Assembly (NCBI GenBank): GCA_903925745.1
Contig: CAIYGQ010000174.1
Coordinates: 26,427 to 90,426, forward strand
Source: an uncultured Actinomycetes bacterium
Lineage (GTDB): Bacteria; Actinomycetota; Acidimicrobiia; Acidimicrobiales; Microtrichaceae
Length of the DNA: 64,000 nucleotides
Direction of reading: 5' to 3'
How positions within the stretch are numbered: the first letter of the stretch is position 1; the number at the start of each line of letters is the position of its first letter. Position numbers and translations under genes: made by a program. Below, in pieces: positions 7,265-16,038 of the stretch. The notes under the pieces are model-generated. The model was not told the origin of the DNA. It worked only from the letters and a program-made list of their open reading frames with translations, and searched no databases.

Positions 7265-9481
7265 TCAGCCGCCGGGAGACGGCCCGCTGGAGGGGGGCGC
7301 GGACGTCGACGGAGTCGTCGGACGGGGCGCCGTCGTGGAGGACCGGGGCACGGTCGTCGACGAGCGGGGGACCGAGGTCGACGAGGCCGACGGTGAGGTC
7401 GTGGAGCTCGCCGAGGAGCCGGACGACCCCTGCGAGGACGACCGGCGCGTCGAGCGACTGGGCGAGTACTCCGAGTTCAGGACCTTGTCGCCGTAGTCGA
7501 CCTGGGCGAATTCGCAGTCGTCCTCGTCGGAGGTGGCCTGCGACATGAACGACCGCCACATCCGGGCCGGCGTGGCTCCGCCGGACATCTGGCCCCCGCT
7601 CGAGGTCGTCATCTCCCTGGGTTGTTCGTAGCCCATCCAGACGACGGCGGTCAGGTCGCAGGTGTACCCGGCGAACCAGGCGTCCTCGGCATTGTCGGTG
7701 GTTCCCGTCTTCCCGGCGGCCGGTGATCCGAACGAGGCGTTCCGGCCAGTGCCCCGGGAGATGACCCCGGTCAGCACCGAGGTGACCGTGTCGGCGACGT
7801 CGGGGGCGATCACCTGCTGGCGCGGGACGTCGACGGCCGCATCGAACACGACGTTGCCGTCGGAGTCCTCGATGCGCTCGATGATGTAGGGGTCGATCCG
7901 GACGCCGTGCCGGGAGAAGGTGGAGTACGCCGAGGTCATGTCGAGCACCGACACCCCGACGGCACCGAGGACGAGCGAGTAGACCGGGTCGAGTTCGGCA
8001 GTGACCCCGAGCCGGTTGGCCATGCTCGCCAGCCGCTCGGGGCCGATCTGGTCGACCATCCCGGCGTAGACGGTGTTCGTGGACTGCCAGGTGGCCTGCT
8101 CGACGGTCTCGACGCCGCGGTCGGCCCGGTCGTAGTTCGCCGGCAGCCACGGGGATCCGTCCTGTTCGGTGACACCGGGGAACTGGGTCGTGGGTGGCGC
8201 CTCGTAGCGGGAGTCGACCGAGAAGCCGTCCTCGATGAACGCCGCGAGCGCAATGGGCTTGAACGTCGATCCGGGTGAACGTCCAGCGCCCCCTCCCTCG
8301 GCCCCGAGCGCCAGGTTCACCTGCTGGGACTGGTAGTCCCGGCCCGCCACCATGGCGACGACCCGACCGTCCGCATCGACCGACACGAGGGACCCGAGCG
8401 GGCCGTCGGGCTGGTTGACGGTGCCGTTGACCGACTCGACCGCCGCCTCCTGGATGTCGGGATCGAAGGTGGTGTACACCCGGAAGCCCCGGGTCTCGGC
8501 CCCCGGCCCGAACCGTTCCCGGAGCTGGGTCCGCACCAGGTCCACCCAGTACTCCGAACCGATGTCCTCGTAGCGGACCGGACCGAAGTCGGTGGTGTCC
8601 TCCTCCCGGGGGAGGATCGTGGCGGGCTGGACGGATCCGTCCTGGCGGATCAGGGGCTGGGTCGTCCAGGGCAACGACGCCACGGCGTCCGCCTCGGCCT
8701 GGGTGATGTAGCCCTCCTCGACCATGGCCACCAGCACGGTGTCCCGCCGCTGGGTGGCGACGTCGGGCGCCTGGGTCGCGTCCGCCGTCTCCGGGGATCG
8801 GATCAGCCCGGCCAGGTAGCTCGACTGGGCCAGGTCGAGATCCTCGGCGTTCACGCCGAAGTAGGCCCGGGCGGCGGCCTCCACGCCGTAGGCGCCCCGG
8901 CCGAAGTACACCTCGTTCAGGTACCGGGTCAGGATCTCGCGCTTGTCGAACTCGCGCTCGAGCTTGATCGCCAGGACCGCCTCGCGGAGCTTCCGGTCGA
9001 TCGTCCGGTCGGATGTCAGGTAGACGTTCTTCACGTACTGCTGGGTGATGGTCGACCCGCCCTGCAGCGACTCGCTCCCGCCGATCAGGTCCATGTAGAT
9101 CGCCCGGCCGATGCCGAGCGGGTCGACCCCGTTGTGGTCGAAGAACTTGCGATCCTCGGCCGACAGGACGGCCTGGACCAGCACGGGCGGGAGCTGCTCG
9201 TAGTCGACGAGCACCCGTTCCTCCTCGGTCCGCAGCCGGGCCATCGCCGTGTCGAAGCCGCACTGGCCCGCGGCCACCGTGGTGTCGCACACGAACGAGG
9301 TCTCGACCGGCCGCCGCTCTGGGGGCAGCTTCAGGGTGTTGAGTGCGGTCCAGAGGCCGCCGATGGCGGCCACCCCGAGCACGAGCGCCCCGAAGAACAC
9401 GAACCGGAGTCGCCAGAGGATGCTCCGGCGTCCGGGGCCGTCGACGGGATCGGTCTCAGGGGCGGCGGTCGGTGAGGTCAC
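7265..9481 (-). CDS. Bifunctional class A penicillin-binding protein
   Basis: The 738-residue protein has a short cytoplasmic N-terminus and one membrane segment (about 27-47). A glycosyltransferase-51 domain follows, with catalytic Glu109 in SAEDRKFF, GGSTITQQ (141-148) and NEVYFGRGAYG. The transpeptidase domain has SxxK motif Ser405-Lys408 (GSTFKP), the SxN motif STN (467-469) and KTG (591-593). It polymerises and cross-links peptidoglycan outside the cell membrane. The last 70 or so residues are a Ser/Thr/Pro tail, common in actinobacterial PBPs and possibly phosphorylated or glycosylated. It is a PonA-type enzyme; which paralogue cannot be told. The region upstream (9482-9653) has no clear gene. 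Confidence 0.95.
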   Translation of the reverse strand: MTSPTAAPETDPVDGPGRRSILWRLRFVFFGALVLGVAAIGGLWTALNTLKLPPERRPVETSFVCDTTVAAGQCGFDTAMARLRTEEERVLVDYEQLPPVLVQAVLSAEDRKFFDHNGVDPLGIGRAIYMDLIGGSESLQGGSTITQQYVKNVYLTSDRTIDRKLREAVLAIKLEREFDKREILTRYLNEVYFGRGAYGVEAAARAYFGVNAEDLDLAQSSYLAGLIRSPETADATQAPDVATQRRDTVLVAMVEEGYITQAEADAVASLPWTTQPLIRQDGSVQPATILPREEDTTDFGPVRYEDIGSEYWVDLVRTQLRERFGPGAETRGFRVYTTFDPDIQEAAVESVNGTVNQPDGPLGSLVSVDADGRVVAMVAGRDYQSQQVNLALGAEGGGAGRSPGSTFKPIALAAFIEDGFSVDSRYEAPPTTQFPGVTEQDGSPWLPANYDRADRGVETVEQATWQSTNTVYAGMVDQIGPERLASMANRLGVTAELDPVYSLVLGAVGVSVLDMTSAYSTFSRHGVRIDPYIIERIEDSDGNVVFDAAVDVPRQQVIAPDVADTVTSVLTGVISRGTGRNASFGSPAAGKTGTTDNAEDAWFAGYTCDLTAVVWMGYEQPREMTTSSGGQMSGGATPARMWRSFMSQATSDEDDCEFAQVDYGDKVLNSEYSPSRSTRRSSSQGSSGSSASSTTSPSASSTSVPRSSTTVPRSSTTAPRPTTPSTSAPPSSGPSPGG

Positions 9482-9653
9482 GGAGGTCAGGTTCGACGAG
9501 TGGATGTCCGCAGCACCCGGTGCATCGCCCGGAGCGGTCGTTGGCGGGGACCGGCGGCTGGACCGCCCGATCCCGATGGGGAGAGTCTGCCCGAGCGGCC
9601 CGGTCGTGTCCCATCAGGCCGCCGGGTCGGCGCCGCCGGCGCTGCGAGGGAGT

Positions 9654-10094
9654 TCAGCTCCCGCCGGCCGCCGGACTGCGGGAACCCGCCGCCGACGGAT
9701 CCGAGAGTGGCACCACCTCCACCAGGTGGTTCCAGCGGCACGCCAGGCAGACCTCCACGGTGTAGCAGCGCAGGCCGGAGCGTCCGGACACCAGCTTGCG
9801 GAGCTCCGCCCGGCTCGCCACGGCCCGCCCGCCCGCCGGGAGTCGCGGGCCGAAGACGTACCGGACGATCCGGAGCTCCGACGCCGAGCAGACGGGGCAC
9901 GGCGTGGTCGCCCGCTGTGAGTAGTGCTCGGCCACCCGCAGCAGCTCCCGCTGGGCGTCACACACCTCGGCGAGCGGGAGCTCCCCGGCCCGCACCCGGC
10001 GCAGAACCTGTCGACGGGCGAAGCGGTAGTCGACGCTGCCCGGCTCGCGACCCGGTCGACCGTCGGTGTCGGGCTGGGTGAACGGCACGGCCAC
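9654..10094 (-). CDS. DUF5318 family protein (putative zinc-binding)
   Basis: The 146-residue protein matches the actinobacterial DUF5318 pattern: VDYRFARRQVLRRVRAG, EVCDAQRELL, a CPVC knuckle (Cys66, Cys69) and a second pair in EVCLACRWNH (Cys116, Cys119). The two Cys pairs suggest a rubredoxin-like zinc site. The function of the family is unknown. I start it at the GTG at 10094; the open frame extends to 10244 through the 40-bp tandem repeat, which is unlikely to be coding. In many Actinobacteria this family sits next to a class A penicillin-binding protein, as here, which hints at a cell-envelope link. Confidence 0.8.
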   Translation of the reverse strand: MAVPFTQPDTDGRPGREPGSVDYRFARRQVLRRVRAGELPLAEVCDAQRELLRVAEHYSQRATTPCPVCSASELRIVRYVFGPRLPAGGRAVASRAELRKLVSGRSGLRCYTVEVCLACRWNHLVEVVPLSDPSAAGSRSPAAGGS

Positions 10095-10120
10095 ACGGTA
10101 CTGCCCCCGCCGCCGACGCG

Positions 10121-10200
10121 ACGGGGCGCCGGACCCGCGGCGGGCCGCCCGGGTCGAGGGACGGGGCGCCGGACCCGCGGCGGGCCGTCCGGGTCGAGGG
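10121..10200. repeat. 40-bp tandem direct repeat, two copies
   Basis: Copy 1 is 10121-10160 and copy 2 is 10161-10200. They are identical except for one C/T difference (position 28 of the unit). A third, decayed start (TCGGGG) follows at 10201. The repeat lies between the divergent DUF5318 and methyltransferase genes. Confidence 0.95.
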
Positions 10201-10239
10201 TCGGGGCTGGCGGTCCGCGACGAGCGGCCGCCCACGGGA

Positions 10240-10245
10240 GACAAT
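10240..10245 (+). promoter_or_regulatory. -10 hexamer GACAAT, leaderless arrangement
   Basis: GACAAT ends seven bases before the ATG at 10253. The more upstream in-frame ATG (10244) falls inside the hexamer, which supports 10253 as the true start of the methyltransferase. Confidence 0.4.
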
Positions 10246-10252
10246 GGAGTCG

Positions 10253-11059
10253 ATGGCTCCCCCCACCACCACCGTCCGCCGGCACCCGTCGGCGGGGAAC
10301 CTCGACAGCCGCCCCGCGCTCGTCGCCCAGGACGCGACGCCGGAGCCCCTCCCCCCGATCAGCTTCCCCCACGGCACCGAGCTCAGCGGCGACCTGGTGC
10401 AGTTCGGCCCGGACCTGGACCACGAGCAACTCAACCGGCTGATCGGCTCCGTCGAGGGTCGTCGGGTGCTCGACCTGGGGTGCGGTACCGGCGCGGCCGC
10501 GATCGCACTGGCGCGGCGGGGTGCCCGGGTGATCGCAGTGGAGTCCTCGACGGCCCGACTGGCTCAGGCCCGGGCGGCGGCGGAACGAGCGGAGGTCCGC
10601 ATCGAGTTCCACCACAGCGACCTCGCCGACCTGGCGTTCCTCCGGGCCGACGCCGTGGACCTGGTGGTGTCGGTCTACGCGCTGGCCGGGGTGCAGGACC
10701 TGAGTCGTGTGGTCCGGCAGGTCCACCGGGTGCTCACGCCCGAGTCGCCCCTGCTGCTCTCGCTCCCCCACCCGTTCGCCACGATGCTCGAGGACGACGA
10801 CACCGAACAGCAGCCCCCGACACTGACCCGGACGGCCTGGAGTGCTGCGCCCGTCGCGTGGAGGGCGGGCGCCGACGAAGGGGTCGTGCACCCGCACTCG
10901 TTCAGCGAGTTGTTCACCACCCTGACCAGGGCGAGCTTCCGGGTCGACACCGTCCTGGAACCACCGGCCGAGCCCGGAGGATCCAGCCTCCACCGGTCCT
11001 CGCTCAGCGAGTGGGTCCCCGAGACACTCGTCGTGCGCGCCCGCAAGCTCGGCATCTGA
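10253..11059 (+). CDS. Class I SAM-dependent methyltransferase
   Basis: The product (268 residues from the ATG at 10253; an earlier in-frame ATG is at 10244) has a Rossmann-fold methyltransferase core. Motif I is VLDLGCGTGAAAIAL, followed by an acidic residue in VIAVESS and a motif-IV region DAVDLVVSVYALAG. The C-terminal part resembles small-molecule methyltransferases (SLPHPFATML). The N-terminal 60 residues are less conserved. The substrate cannot be deduced. It is convergent with the universal stress gene, nine bases away, and divergent from the DUF5318 gene across the 40-bp repeats. Confidence 0.85.
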   Translation: MAPPTTTVRRHPSAGNLDSRPALVAQDATPEPLPPISFPHGTELSGDLVQFGPDLDHEQLNRLIGSVEGRRVLDLGCGTGAAAIALARRGARVIAVESSTARLAQARAAAERAEVRIEFHHSDLADLAFLRADAVDLVVSVYALAGVQDLSRVVRQVHRVLTPESPLLLSLPHPFATMLEDDDTEQQPPTLTRTAWSAAPVAWRAGADEGVVHPHSFSELFTTLTRASFRVDTVLEPPAEPGGSSLHRSSLSEWVPETLVVRARKLGI

Positions 11060-11068
11060 CCTGCGGCG

Positions 11069-11500
11069 TCAGTCCCGACCGCGGACCACGACGACCGGGC
11101 AGTGGGCGTGGTTCACGCAGTAGGTCGTGACCGAGCCGAGCAGCAACCCGACGAACCCGCCGTGGCCGCGGGAACCGACGACGAGCAGGTCGGCGTCCTC
11201 GGACAGCGCGATCAGCCGTTCCCCCGGATGCCCCTCGAGCGACTCGACCGACACGTCGAGCCCGTCCAACAGCCCAGCCGAGGACGTGGCGTCGACCGCC
11301 GCTCCGAGCATCGTCTCGGAGGCCGCCCTGAGGTCGTCGGGGTCGGGTGCGGCGACCTCGTAGCCGGTGCTCATCAGCGGCGTCGTGAAGGCGCCGACGA
11401 CCCGGATCGACGCGCCCCGCAGTCGCGCCTCCGCCGCCGCCCACCGCAGCGCCTCGAGTGAGTGCTCCGAGCCGTCCACTCCCACCACGATCCCGGCCAT
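11069..11500 (-). CDS. Universal stress protein (UspA family)
   Basis: The 143-residue protein begins MAGIVVGVDGSEHSLEAL, the ATP-binding UspA fold. It ends with the nucleotide-binding motif VVGSRGHGGFVGLLLGSVT and CPVVVVR. Single-domain Usp proteins bind ATP or cAMP and act in dormancy and stress. I chose the ATG at 11500 rather than the upstream in-frame start (11545): it has an AGGAGG at the right distance and overlaps the CCA-transferase stop by one base (TGATG), so the two are probably translationally coupled. Confidence 0.93.
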   Translation of the reverse strand: MAGIVVGVDGSEHSLEALRWAAAEARLRGASIRVVGAFTTPLMSTGYEVAAPDPDDLRAASETMLGAAVDATSSAGLLDGLDVSVESLEGHPGERLIALSEDADLLVVGSRGHGGFVGLLLGSVTTYCVNHAHCPVVVVRGRD

Positions 11501-12981
11501 CAGGTCCTCCTGTCCGTGTCCTCGGCCCCGTGGGCCCCGTACCACTCGTCCAGGTCGGCGAGTGCCGTGTCCCGGTCGACCGGTCCCCGCTCGAGTCGGA
11601 GTTCGAGCAGGTGCGCGAGCGCCCGCCCGACGACCGGTCCCGGGCCGATGCCCAGGTGCTCCATCACGTCGGCGCCGTCCAGGTCCGGACGGATCGAACG
11701 CACGGCCTCGGCCTCCTGGAGGTCGGCGATCCGCTGTTCGAGTTCGTCGATCCGGCGCCCGAGCGCCGCCGCCTTGCGCTGGTTGCGGGTCGTGCAGTCC
11801 GCACGAGTGAGGGCGATCAGGTCGTCGAGCAGCGGGCCGGCATCACGCACGAAGCGCCGGACCGCGGAGTCGCTCCACCCCATCTGGTACGTGTGGAACC
11901 GCAGGTGGAGGTACACGAGCTGCGTCACGTCGTCGACCATCTGGCGGGAGAAGCGCAGCGCCTTCATCCGGTCGCGGGTCATGCGGGCACCAACGACCTC
12001 GTGGTGGTGGAACGACACCCCCTTCGGTCCGACCGACCGGGTCTTCGGCTTGCCGAGGTCGTGGAACAGGGCCGCCAACCGCACCCGGAGCCGACGCTCG
12101 GACTGGGCCACCACGGCGATCGTGTGGGTGAGCACGTCCTTGTGACGGTGGATCGGGTCCTGTTCGAGCCGCATGTCGGGCAGCTCCGGCAGGAACGTCG
12201 CCGCCAGGCCCGTGTCGCCGACGAACCACAGGCCTGCGGTGGGATCGGGGACGACCACCAGCTTGCAGAGCTCGTCCCGGATCCGTTCGGCCGACACGAT
12301 CTCCATGCGGTCCAGGCCGGCGCGCACCGCCTCGACCAGGTCCTCGGTGGGCCGCAGCCCGAACCGGGCGATGAACCGGGCGGCCCGAAGCATCCGCAGC
12401 GGATCGTCGGCGAAGGACTCCTCCGGCGACAGCGGCGTGCGCAGGACCCCTGCGTGCAGGTCGGCCAACCCGTCGTAGGGGTCGATCAGTGTCGGATCGG
12501 GGCTGGTCACCTCCAGCGCCATGGCGTTGACGGTGAAGTCGCGGCGGCTCAGGTCGTCGAGCACGTCGGTGCTGAACGCGACCTCGGGCTTGCGGCTGTC
12601 CGGACGGTAGGCCTCGGCGCGGTGGGTCGTGATCTCGATGTGGCGGTCCCCGAGCCGGACCCCGATGGTCCCGAACCGCTCGCCGGTGGTCCACAGGGCG
12701 TCGACGACGGGGCCGACCAGCTCCTTGATCCGTTCGGGTCGGGCGTCGGTGGTCAGGTCGACGTCGTGCCAGCCCGCCGCGACGGACTCGGGGGAACCCG
12801 GCCCGGCGTCCACGACCGTTGGTTCCGGGGAATCCGCCCCGGCGACCCCGCCGGTCCCGTCGTCGGCGAACAGGTCGCGGACGCTCCCGCCGACCAGGTA
12901 CAGACGGTGGCCGGCGGCGCCGACGACCTCGGTCAGCGGTGCGACCTGCTCGATCAGACGTCGCACGCGCTCGGGACCCAC
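11500..12981 (-). CDS. cca: CCA tRNA nucleotidyltransferase / poly(A)-polymerase family
   Basis: From the GTG at 12981 the protein is 493 residues. The nucleotidyltransferase head has LVGGSVRDL (Gly31-Asp36) and the metal-binding DVD (73-75). RRDFTVNAMA (146-155) and DDPLRMLRAARF complete the class-II fold, and an HD domain (LFHDLGKPKT, 307-308) lies in the C-terminal half. It adds or repairs the 3' CCA of tRNAs; neither tRNA with an examined 3' flank here encodes CCA, consistent with need for it. About 25 extra residues separate the two head motifs. It corresponds to mycobacterial pcnA at the same syntenic place. TACGCT lies six bases ahead of the GTG (leaderless). Confidence 0.95.
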   Translation of the reverse strand: MGPERVRRLIEQVAPLTEVVGAAGHRLYLVGGSVRDLFADDGTGGVAGADSPEPTVVDAGPGSPESVAAGWHDVDLTTDARPERIKELVGPVVDALWTTGERFGTIGVRLGDRHIEITTHRAEAYRPDSRKPEVAFSTDVLDDLSRRDFTVNAMALEVTSPDPTLIDPYDGLADLHAGVLRTPLSPEESFADDPLRMLRAARFIARFGLRPTEDLVEAVRAGLDRMEIVSAERIRDELCKLVVVPDPTAGLWFVGDTGLAATFLPELPDMRLEQDPIHRHKDVLTHTIAVVAQSERRLRVRLAALFHDLGKPKTRSVGPKGVSFHHHEVVGARMTRDRMKALRFSRQMVDDVTQLVYLHLRFHTYQMGWSDSAVRRFVRDAGPLLDDLIALTRADCTTRNQRKAAALGRRIDELEQRIADLQEAEAVRSIRPDLDGADVMEHLGIGPGPVVGRALAHLLELRLERGPVDRDTALADLDEWYGAHGAEDTDRRT

Positions 12982-12987
12982 GGCCGC

Positions 12988-12993
12988 AGCGTA
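12988..12993 (-). promoter_or_regulatory. -10 hexamer TACGCT, leaderless arrangement
   Basis: On the minus strand TACGCT is followed by six bases and the GTG at 12981, the same spacing seen at several other genes here. It supports that start over the much longer open frame reaching 13542. Confidence 0.45.
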
Positions 12994-13126
12994 CCGGCGG
13001 GCGGGCGCAGCGGACTCCAGCGACCGTGGTGCCGGGCGCGGCCCGCGGCACCCGGGGCCACGACGGAGCGTCCACCGGCCCGTACGCTCTGGGGTCGACG
13101 CCGCCCCCGGCGCCACGCGAGACACC

Positions 13127-13861
13127 ATGACCTCCAGAGCCGCCACCTCCCGAGCCACCCTGTCGGTGGGCCGCGACCGATACCGGATCGGTCCGTGGCA
13201 CGCCGACGCTTCGATCGCGTACCTGGCGCTCACGCCCGACACCGTCCGCGTCAGCGATGACAGCCTGCGCTCCTGTGTGGACCGGCTCGTCGCCGCCGGG
13301 TACACGTCGGTGATCACCTCGGCGCTCCATCCGGACGAGACCGGTCCGTTCGCCCGGCTCGGATTCGAGGAGTTCGACCGGCTGCGCGTCCTGGCCGTCG
13401 ACCTGGACCGGATCCGACCGACGCGACCGGCGATTCCCCAGGGGGTGCGGCTCCGACGGGCCCACCGGCGCGACCGCGTCGCCGCCCTCACCGTCGACCA
13501 CGCCGCCTTCCCCGAGTTCTGGCGACTCGACGCCGAGTCCATGCGGGACGCGGAGTCCGCGACCCCGGCGGTCCGGTTCCGGGTGGCCGACGCCGGCGGG
13601 CGGATCGTGGCCTATGCGATCACCGGACGGAGTGGACCCCAGGGCTTCCTGCAGCGACTGGCGACGGATCCATCCGTCGCCGGCCGGGGCCTGGCGACCG
13701 CGCTCGTCCACGACGCGGTCAGGTGGGCGTCACGCCACCGGTGCCGTCGACTGCTCGTCAACACGCAGGTCGACAACGAGCGGGCGCTGCGGCTCTACCG
13801 GCACCTGGGCTTCGAGCTCACCCCCAGCGACCTGGTCGTCCTGACGAGACGGCTGCGGTGA
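13127..13861 (+). CDS. GNAT-family N-acetyltransferase
   Basis: The 244-residue protein has the acetyl-CoA-binding motif A in its C-terminal half (DPSVAGRGLATALVHDAV), followed by NERALRLYRHLGF, typical of GNAT enzymes. The N-terminal 110 residues (ending near VLAVDLDRI) are a less conserved, possibly second GNAT-like fold. The acceptor substrate is unknown. It takes the place held by the Nudix gene mutT4 in mycobacteria, between cca and the DUF6049 gene. Its stop overlaps the next GTG by four bases, so it is coupled to the DUF6049 gene. A TACGCT at 13083-13088 may be its -10. Confidence 0.88.
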   Translation: MTSRAATSRATLSVGRDRYRIGPWHADASIAYLALTPDTVRVSDDSLRSCVDRLVAAGYTSVITSALHPDETGPFARLGFEEFDRLRVLAVDLDRIRPTRPAIPQGVRLRRAHRRDRVAALTVDHAAFPEFWRLDAESMRDAESATPAVRFRVADAGGRIVAYAITGRSGPQGFLQRLATDPSVAGRGLATALVHDAVRWASRHRCRRLLVNTQVDNERALRLYRHLGFELTPSDLVVLTRRLR

Positions 13862-16038
13862 CCCCGTCACCCCGGTGGTGGGCGACGGCCGTCGCCGTGA
13901 TGGTCGCCGTCACGTCCCTGGTCGCAGCGGGGACGGTCTCGGACCACGTCGGGGCCTCCCCGTCCCCGGCGACCACGACGGCCCAGGGTGGCGACGAGGA
14001 CGGCCCGGCCCGGGTGCCGCTCGACCTCTCCTTCGTCAGTCCCTTCGTCTCCCCGCAGGGCGCCTTCGAGCTGCGGTTCGCCCCCACCATCGCCGTGCCG
14101 ACCGACGCGACGATGGAGGTCCGGATCCATCGTCGACTGAGCAGCGGCTCCGGCCTGCGCGCCGCCGTCGCCCGCGTCGCCGAGGGTGGATCACCGGGAT
14201 CGGTGCTGGCGGGCCCCATCCGCATCCCCCCGGCGCTGCTCGGCAACCCCGCCGCCGGGTGGACGGTGCGCCTGGAGGTGTCGAACTCGACGAACACCCC
14301 CGCGCCGGCGGTGTTCGTCCCCGACGACGGCATCCACCCCGTCACGGTCGACCTGATCGACGGCCGCGGGTCGACCATCTGGGAACGGACCGTGTTCATG
14401 GTTCGGCCACCGGAGAACCCACCGGTCGACCGGACGGGCGCGCCGGCTCGGACCACGGTCACCATGGCACTCGGCCTCGACGGGCCGCCGGCCCTCGGTC
14501 CCGAAGGTGAGGCGGTGATCGGCGACGACCTCCTGTCGACCCTCGGTGACGTGGCGGGCCTGCTGGAGGCGGTCCCCGAGGCACCCCTGTCGCTCGCCAT
14601 CAGCCCGAACCTCCTCTCGGGCTCCAGCCGATCGGGCACCGTCACCGCGACCGACCTGACCTCGGCGCTGCAACGACCCGGGCTCGCCGCCCGGACGCTC
14701 CGACGCACCGACGTCCCCCTCGACGTCGGTGGGATCATCAACGCCAACGGACTCGACGTGATCCAGGACGAGCTCACCATCGGCAGCAGGGTGGTCGAGA
14801 CCGAGACGCTCCGCCCCCCCATCGACCACACCTGGCTACTCGACGACACGGTCACGCGCGAGTCGCTGCCCGCACTGGCGGCACTCGGCACCCGCCGGGT
14901 CGTGCTGCCGGCGGATCGGCTCGTCCTCCCCGAGGGCACGGACCCCGCCACGGCTCGGAGCCGGACGATGGTCCTGGGGGGCGATGGTCCCGACACGTCG
15001 GAGAACCCGTCGGACGGACTGCTGACCGTCGTGGCCGACGACCCCATCCTGGGGCTCGCCACGCTGGATCCGGATGCCGATCCGGGCACGGTCGCCAACC
15101 GGGTCAGCACCGAGCTGAGTGCGGACTGGTTCACTGCGGTCGGCGAGGGTCCCGATTCCTTCCCGGGCCCGCAGTCGGTGCTCTTCGTCCCACCGCAACT
15201 CGACCCGGCGGTGCTGCTCGCGCTCATCCCGGCGCTCACCGGCGCCGGTCCCCTGTTCGCCGACGCCGAGGCCCCGCCTCCACCGGCCGGTCCCGTCGAG
15301 GGCGACTACCTGACCGCGTCGCTGGCCCCGCGCACCCCCCAGGACCAGGCCGCGGCGATCGCCGAGTACCGGGCCTCCCGCACCACGGTCGTCGGCGTCC
15401 GCAGCGTGGTGGGACCCGTCGAGGGACAGGTCCGGACGTGGGACCTGGTGAACGCCCAGACGATGACCCGGGGGCTGGACCCGGGACTCCGGCGGGCCTC
15501 CCACGACGCGATCGAGGTCGGGTCACGAACGCTGCTCGACCAGATCGAGGCGCCACCGGAGCGCAAGGTGGTGCTGACCAGCCGGGACGCCACCATCCCG
15601 CTCCGGTTCCGCAACGGGCTCGACTATCCGGTCGACGTCGGCCTGCGCGTCAGGAGCAGCCGACTCGAGCTGCCGGACGGTGAGCGACGCGTCGTCCGAC
15701 TCGTGCCCGGTGACAACCTGGTCGACCTGCGGGTCACCGTCCGGGCGCCGGGCGAGTCGGTCGTCAGGGTCGACGTGACCTCACCCGACGACTCGGTCGG
15801 GATCGACTCGGTGCGCGTCCCGGTCCAGGCATCGACGATCTCCGGTGTCGGCGCCGCCCTGTCGATCGCGTCCCTCGTCGTCCTGGCGTGGTGGTGGCTG
15901 GTGACGGCGCGACGGCGACGCCGCCAGGGTGTCCTCGAGGGAGGCACCCATCCGAGCACCGCCGGATCCGGGGACGACCGGGACGAGCCGCCACCACCGC
16001 AACGGGTCGGCGACGGTAGCGTCGCAGAAGGTGGATGA
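13858..16038 (+). CDS. DUF6049 family secreted, membrane-anchored protein
   Basis: The 726-residue product starts at the GTG overlapping the GNAT stop (GTGA). It has an N-terminal signal sequence (WWATAVAVMVAVTSLVAAG), a large extracytoplasmic region with beta-rich segments, and a C-terminal membrane helix (ISGVGAALSIASLVVLAWWW) followed by RRRRR. This is the topology and place of the actinobacterial DUF6049 protein (Rv3909-like), normally directly upstream of murJ and implicated by context in envelope assembly. Here murJ does not follow; a Ser/Thr kinase gene overlaps its end instead. Function is inferred from synteny only. Confidence 0.85.
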   Translation: MTPSPRWWATAVAVMVAVTSLVAAGTVSDHVGASPSPATTTAQGGDEDGPARVPLDLSFVSPFVSPQGAFELRFAPTIAVPTDATMEVRIHRRLSSGSGLRAAVARVAEGGSPGSVLAGPIRIPPALLGNPAAGWTVRLEVSNSTNTPAPAVFVPDDGIHPVTVDLIDGRGSTIWERTVFMVRPPENPPVDRTGAPARTTVTMALGLDGPPALGPEGEAVIGDDLLSTLGDVAGLLEAVPEAPLSLAISPNLLSGSSRSGTVTATDLTSALQRPGLAARTLRRTDVPLDVGGIINANGLDVIQDELTIGSRVVETETLRPPIDHTWLLDDTVTRESLPALAALGTRRVVLPADRLVLPEGTDPATARSRTMVLGGDGPDTSENPSDGLLTVVADDPILGLATLDPDADPGTVANRVSTELSADWFTAVGEGPDSFPGPQSVLFVPPQLDPAVLLALIPALTGAGPLFADAEAPPPPAGPVEGDYLTASLAPRTPQDQAAAIAEYRASRTTVVGVRSVVGPVEGQVRTWDLVNAQTMTRGLDPGLRRASHDAIEVGSRTLLDQIEAPPERKVVLTSRDATIPLRFRNGLDYPVDVGLRVRSSRLELPDGERRVVRLVPGDNLVDLRVTVRAPGESVVRVDVTSPDDSVGIDSVRVPVQASTISGVGAALSIASLVVLAWWWLVTARRRRRQGVLEGGTHPSTAGSGDDRDEPPPPQRVGDGSVAEGG
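16017..16022 (+). promoter_or_regulatory. -10 hexamer TAGCGT upstream of the kinase gene
   Basis: TAGCGT is inside the end of the DUF6049 gene and lies eight bases before the GTG at 16031. It would give a leaderless kinase transcript. Confidence 0.35.

Noticed and set aside
12629-13126. Long N-terminal extension of the GNAT gene
   Set aside because: It is antisense to the cca gene and has an Arg/Pro-rich composition.
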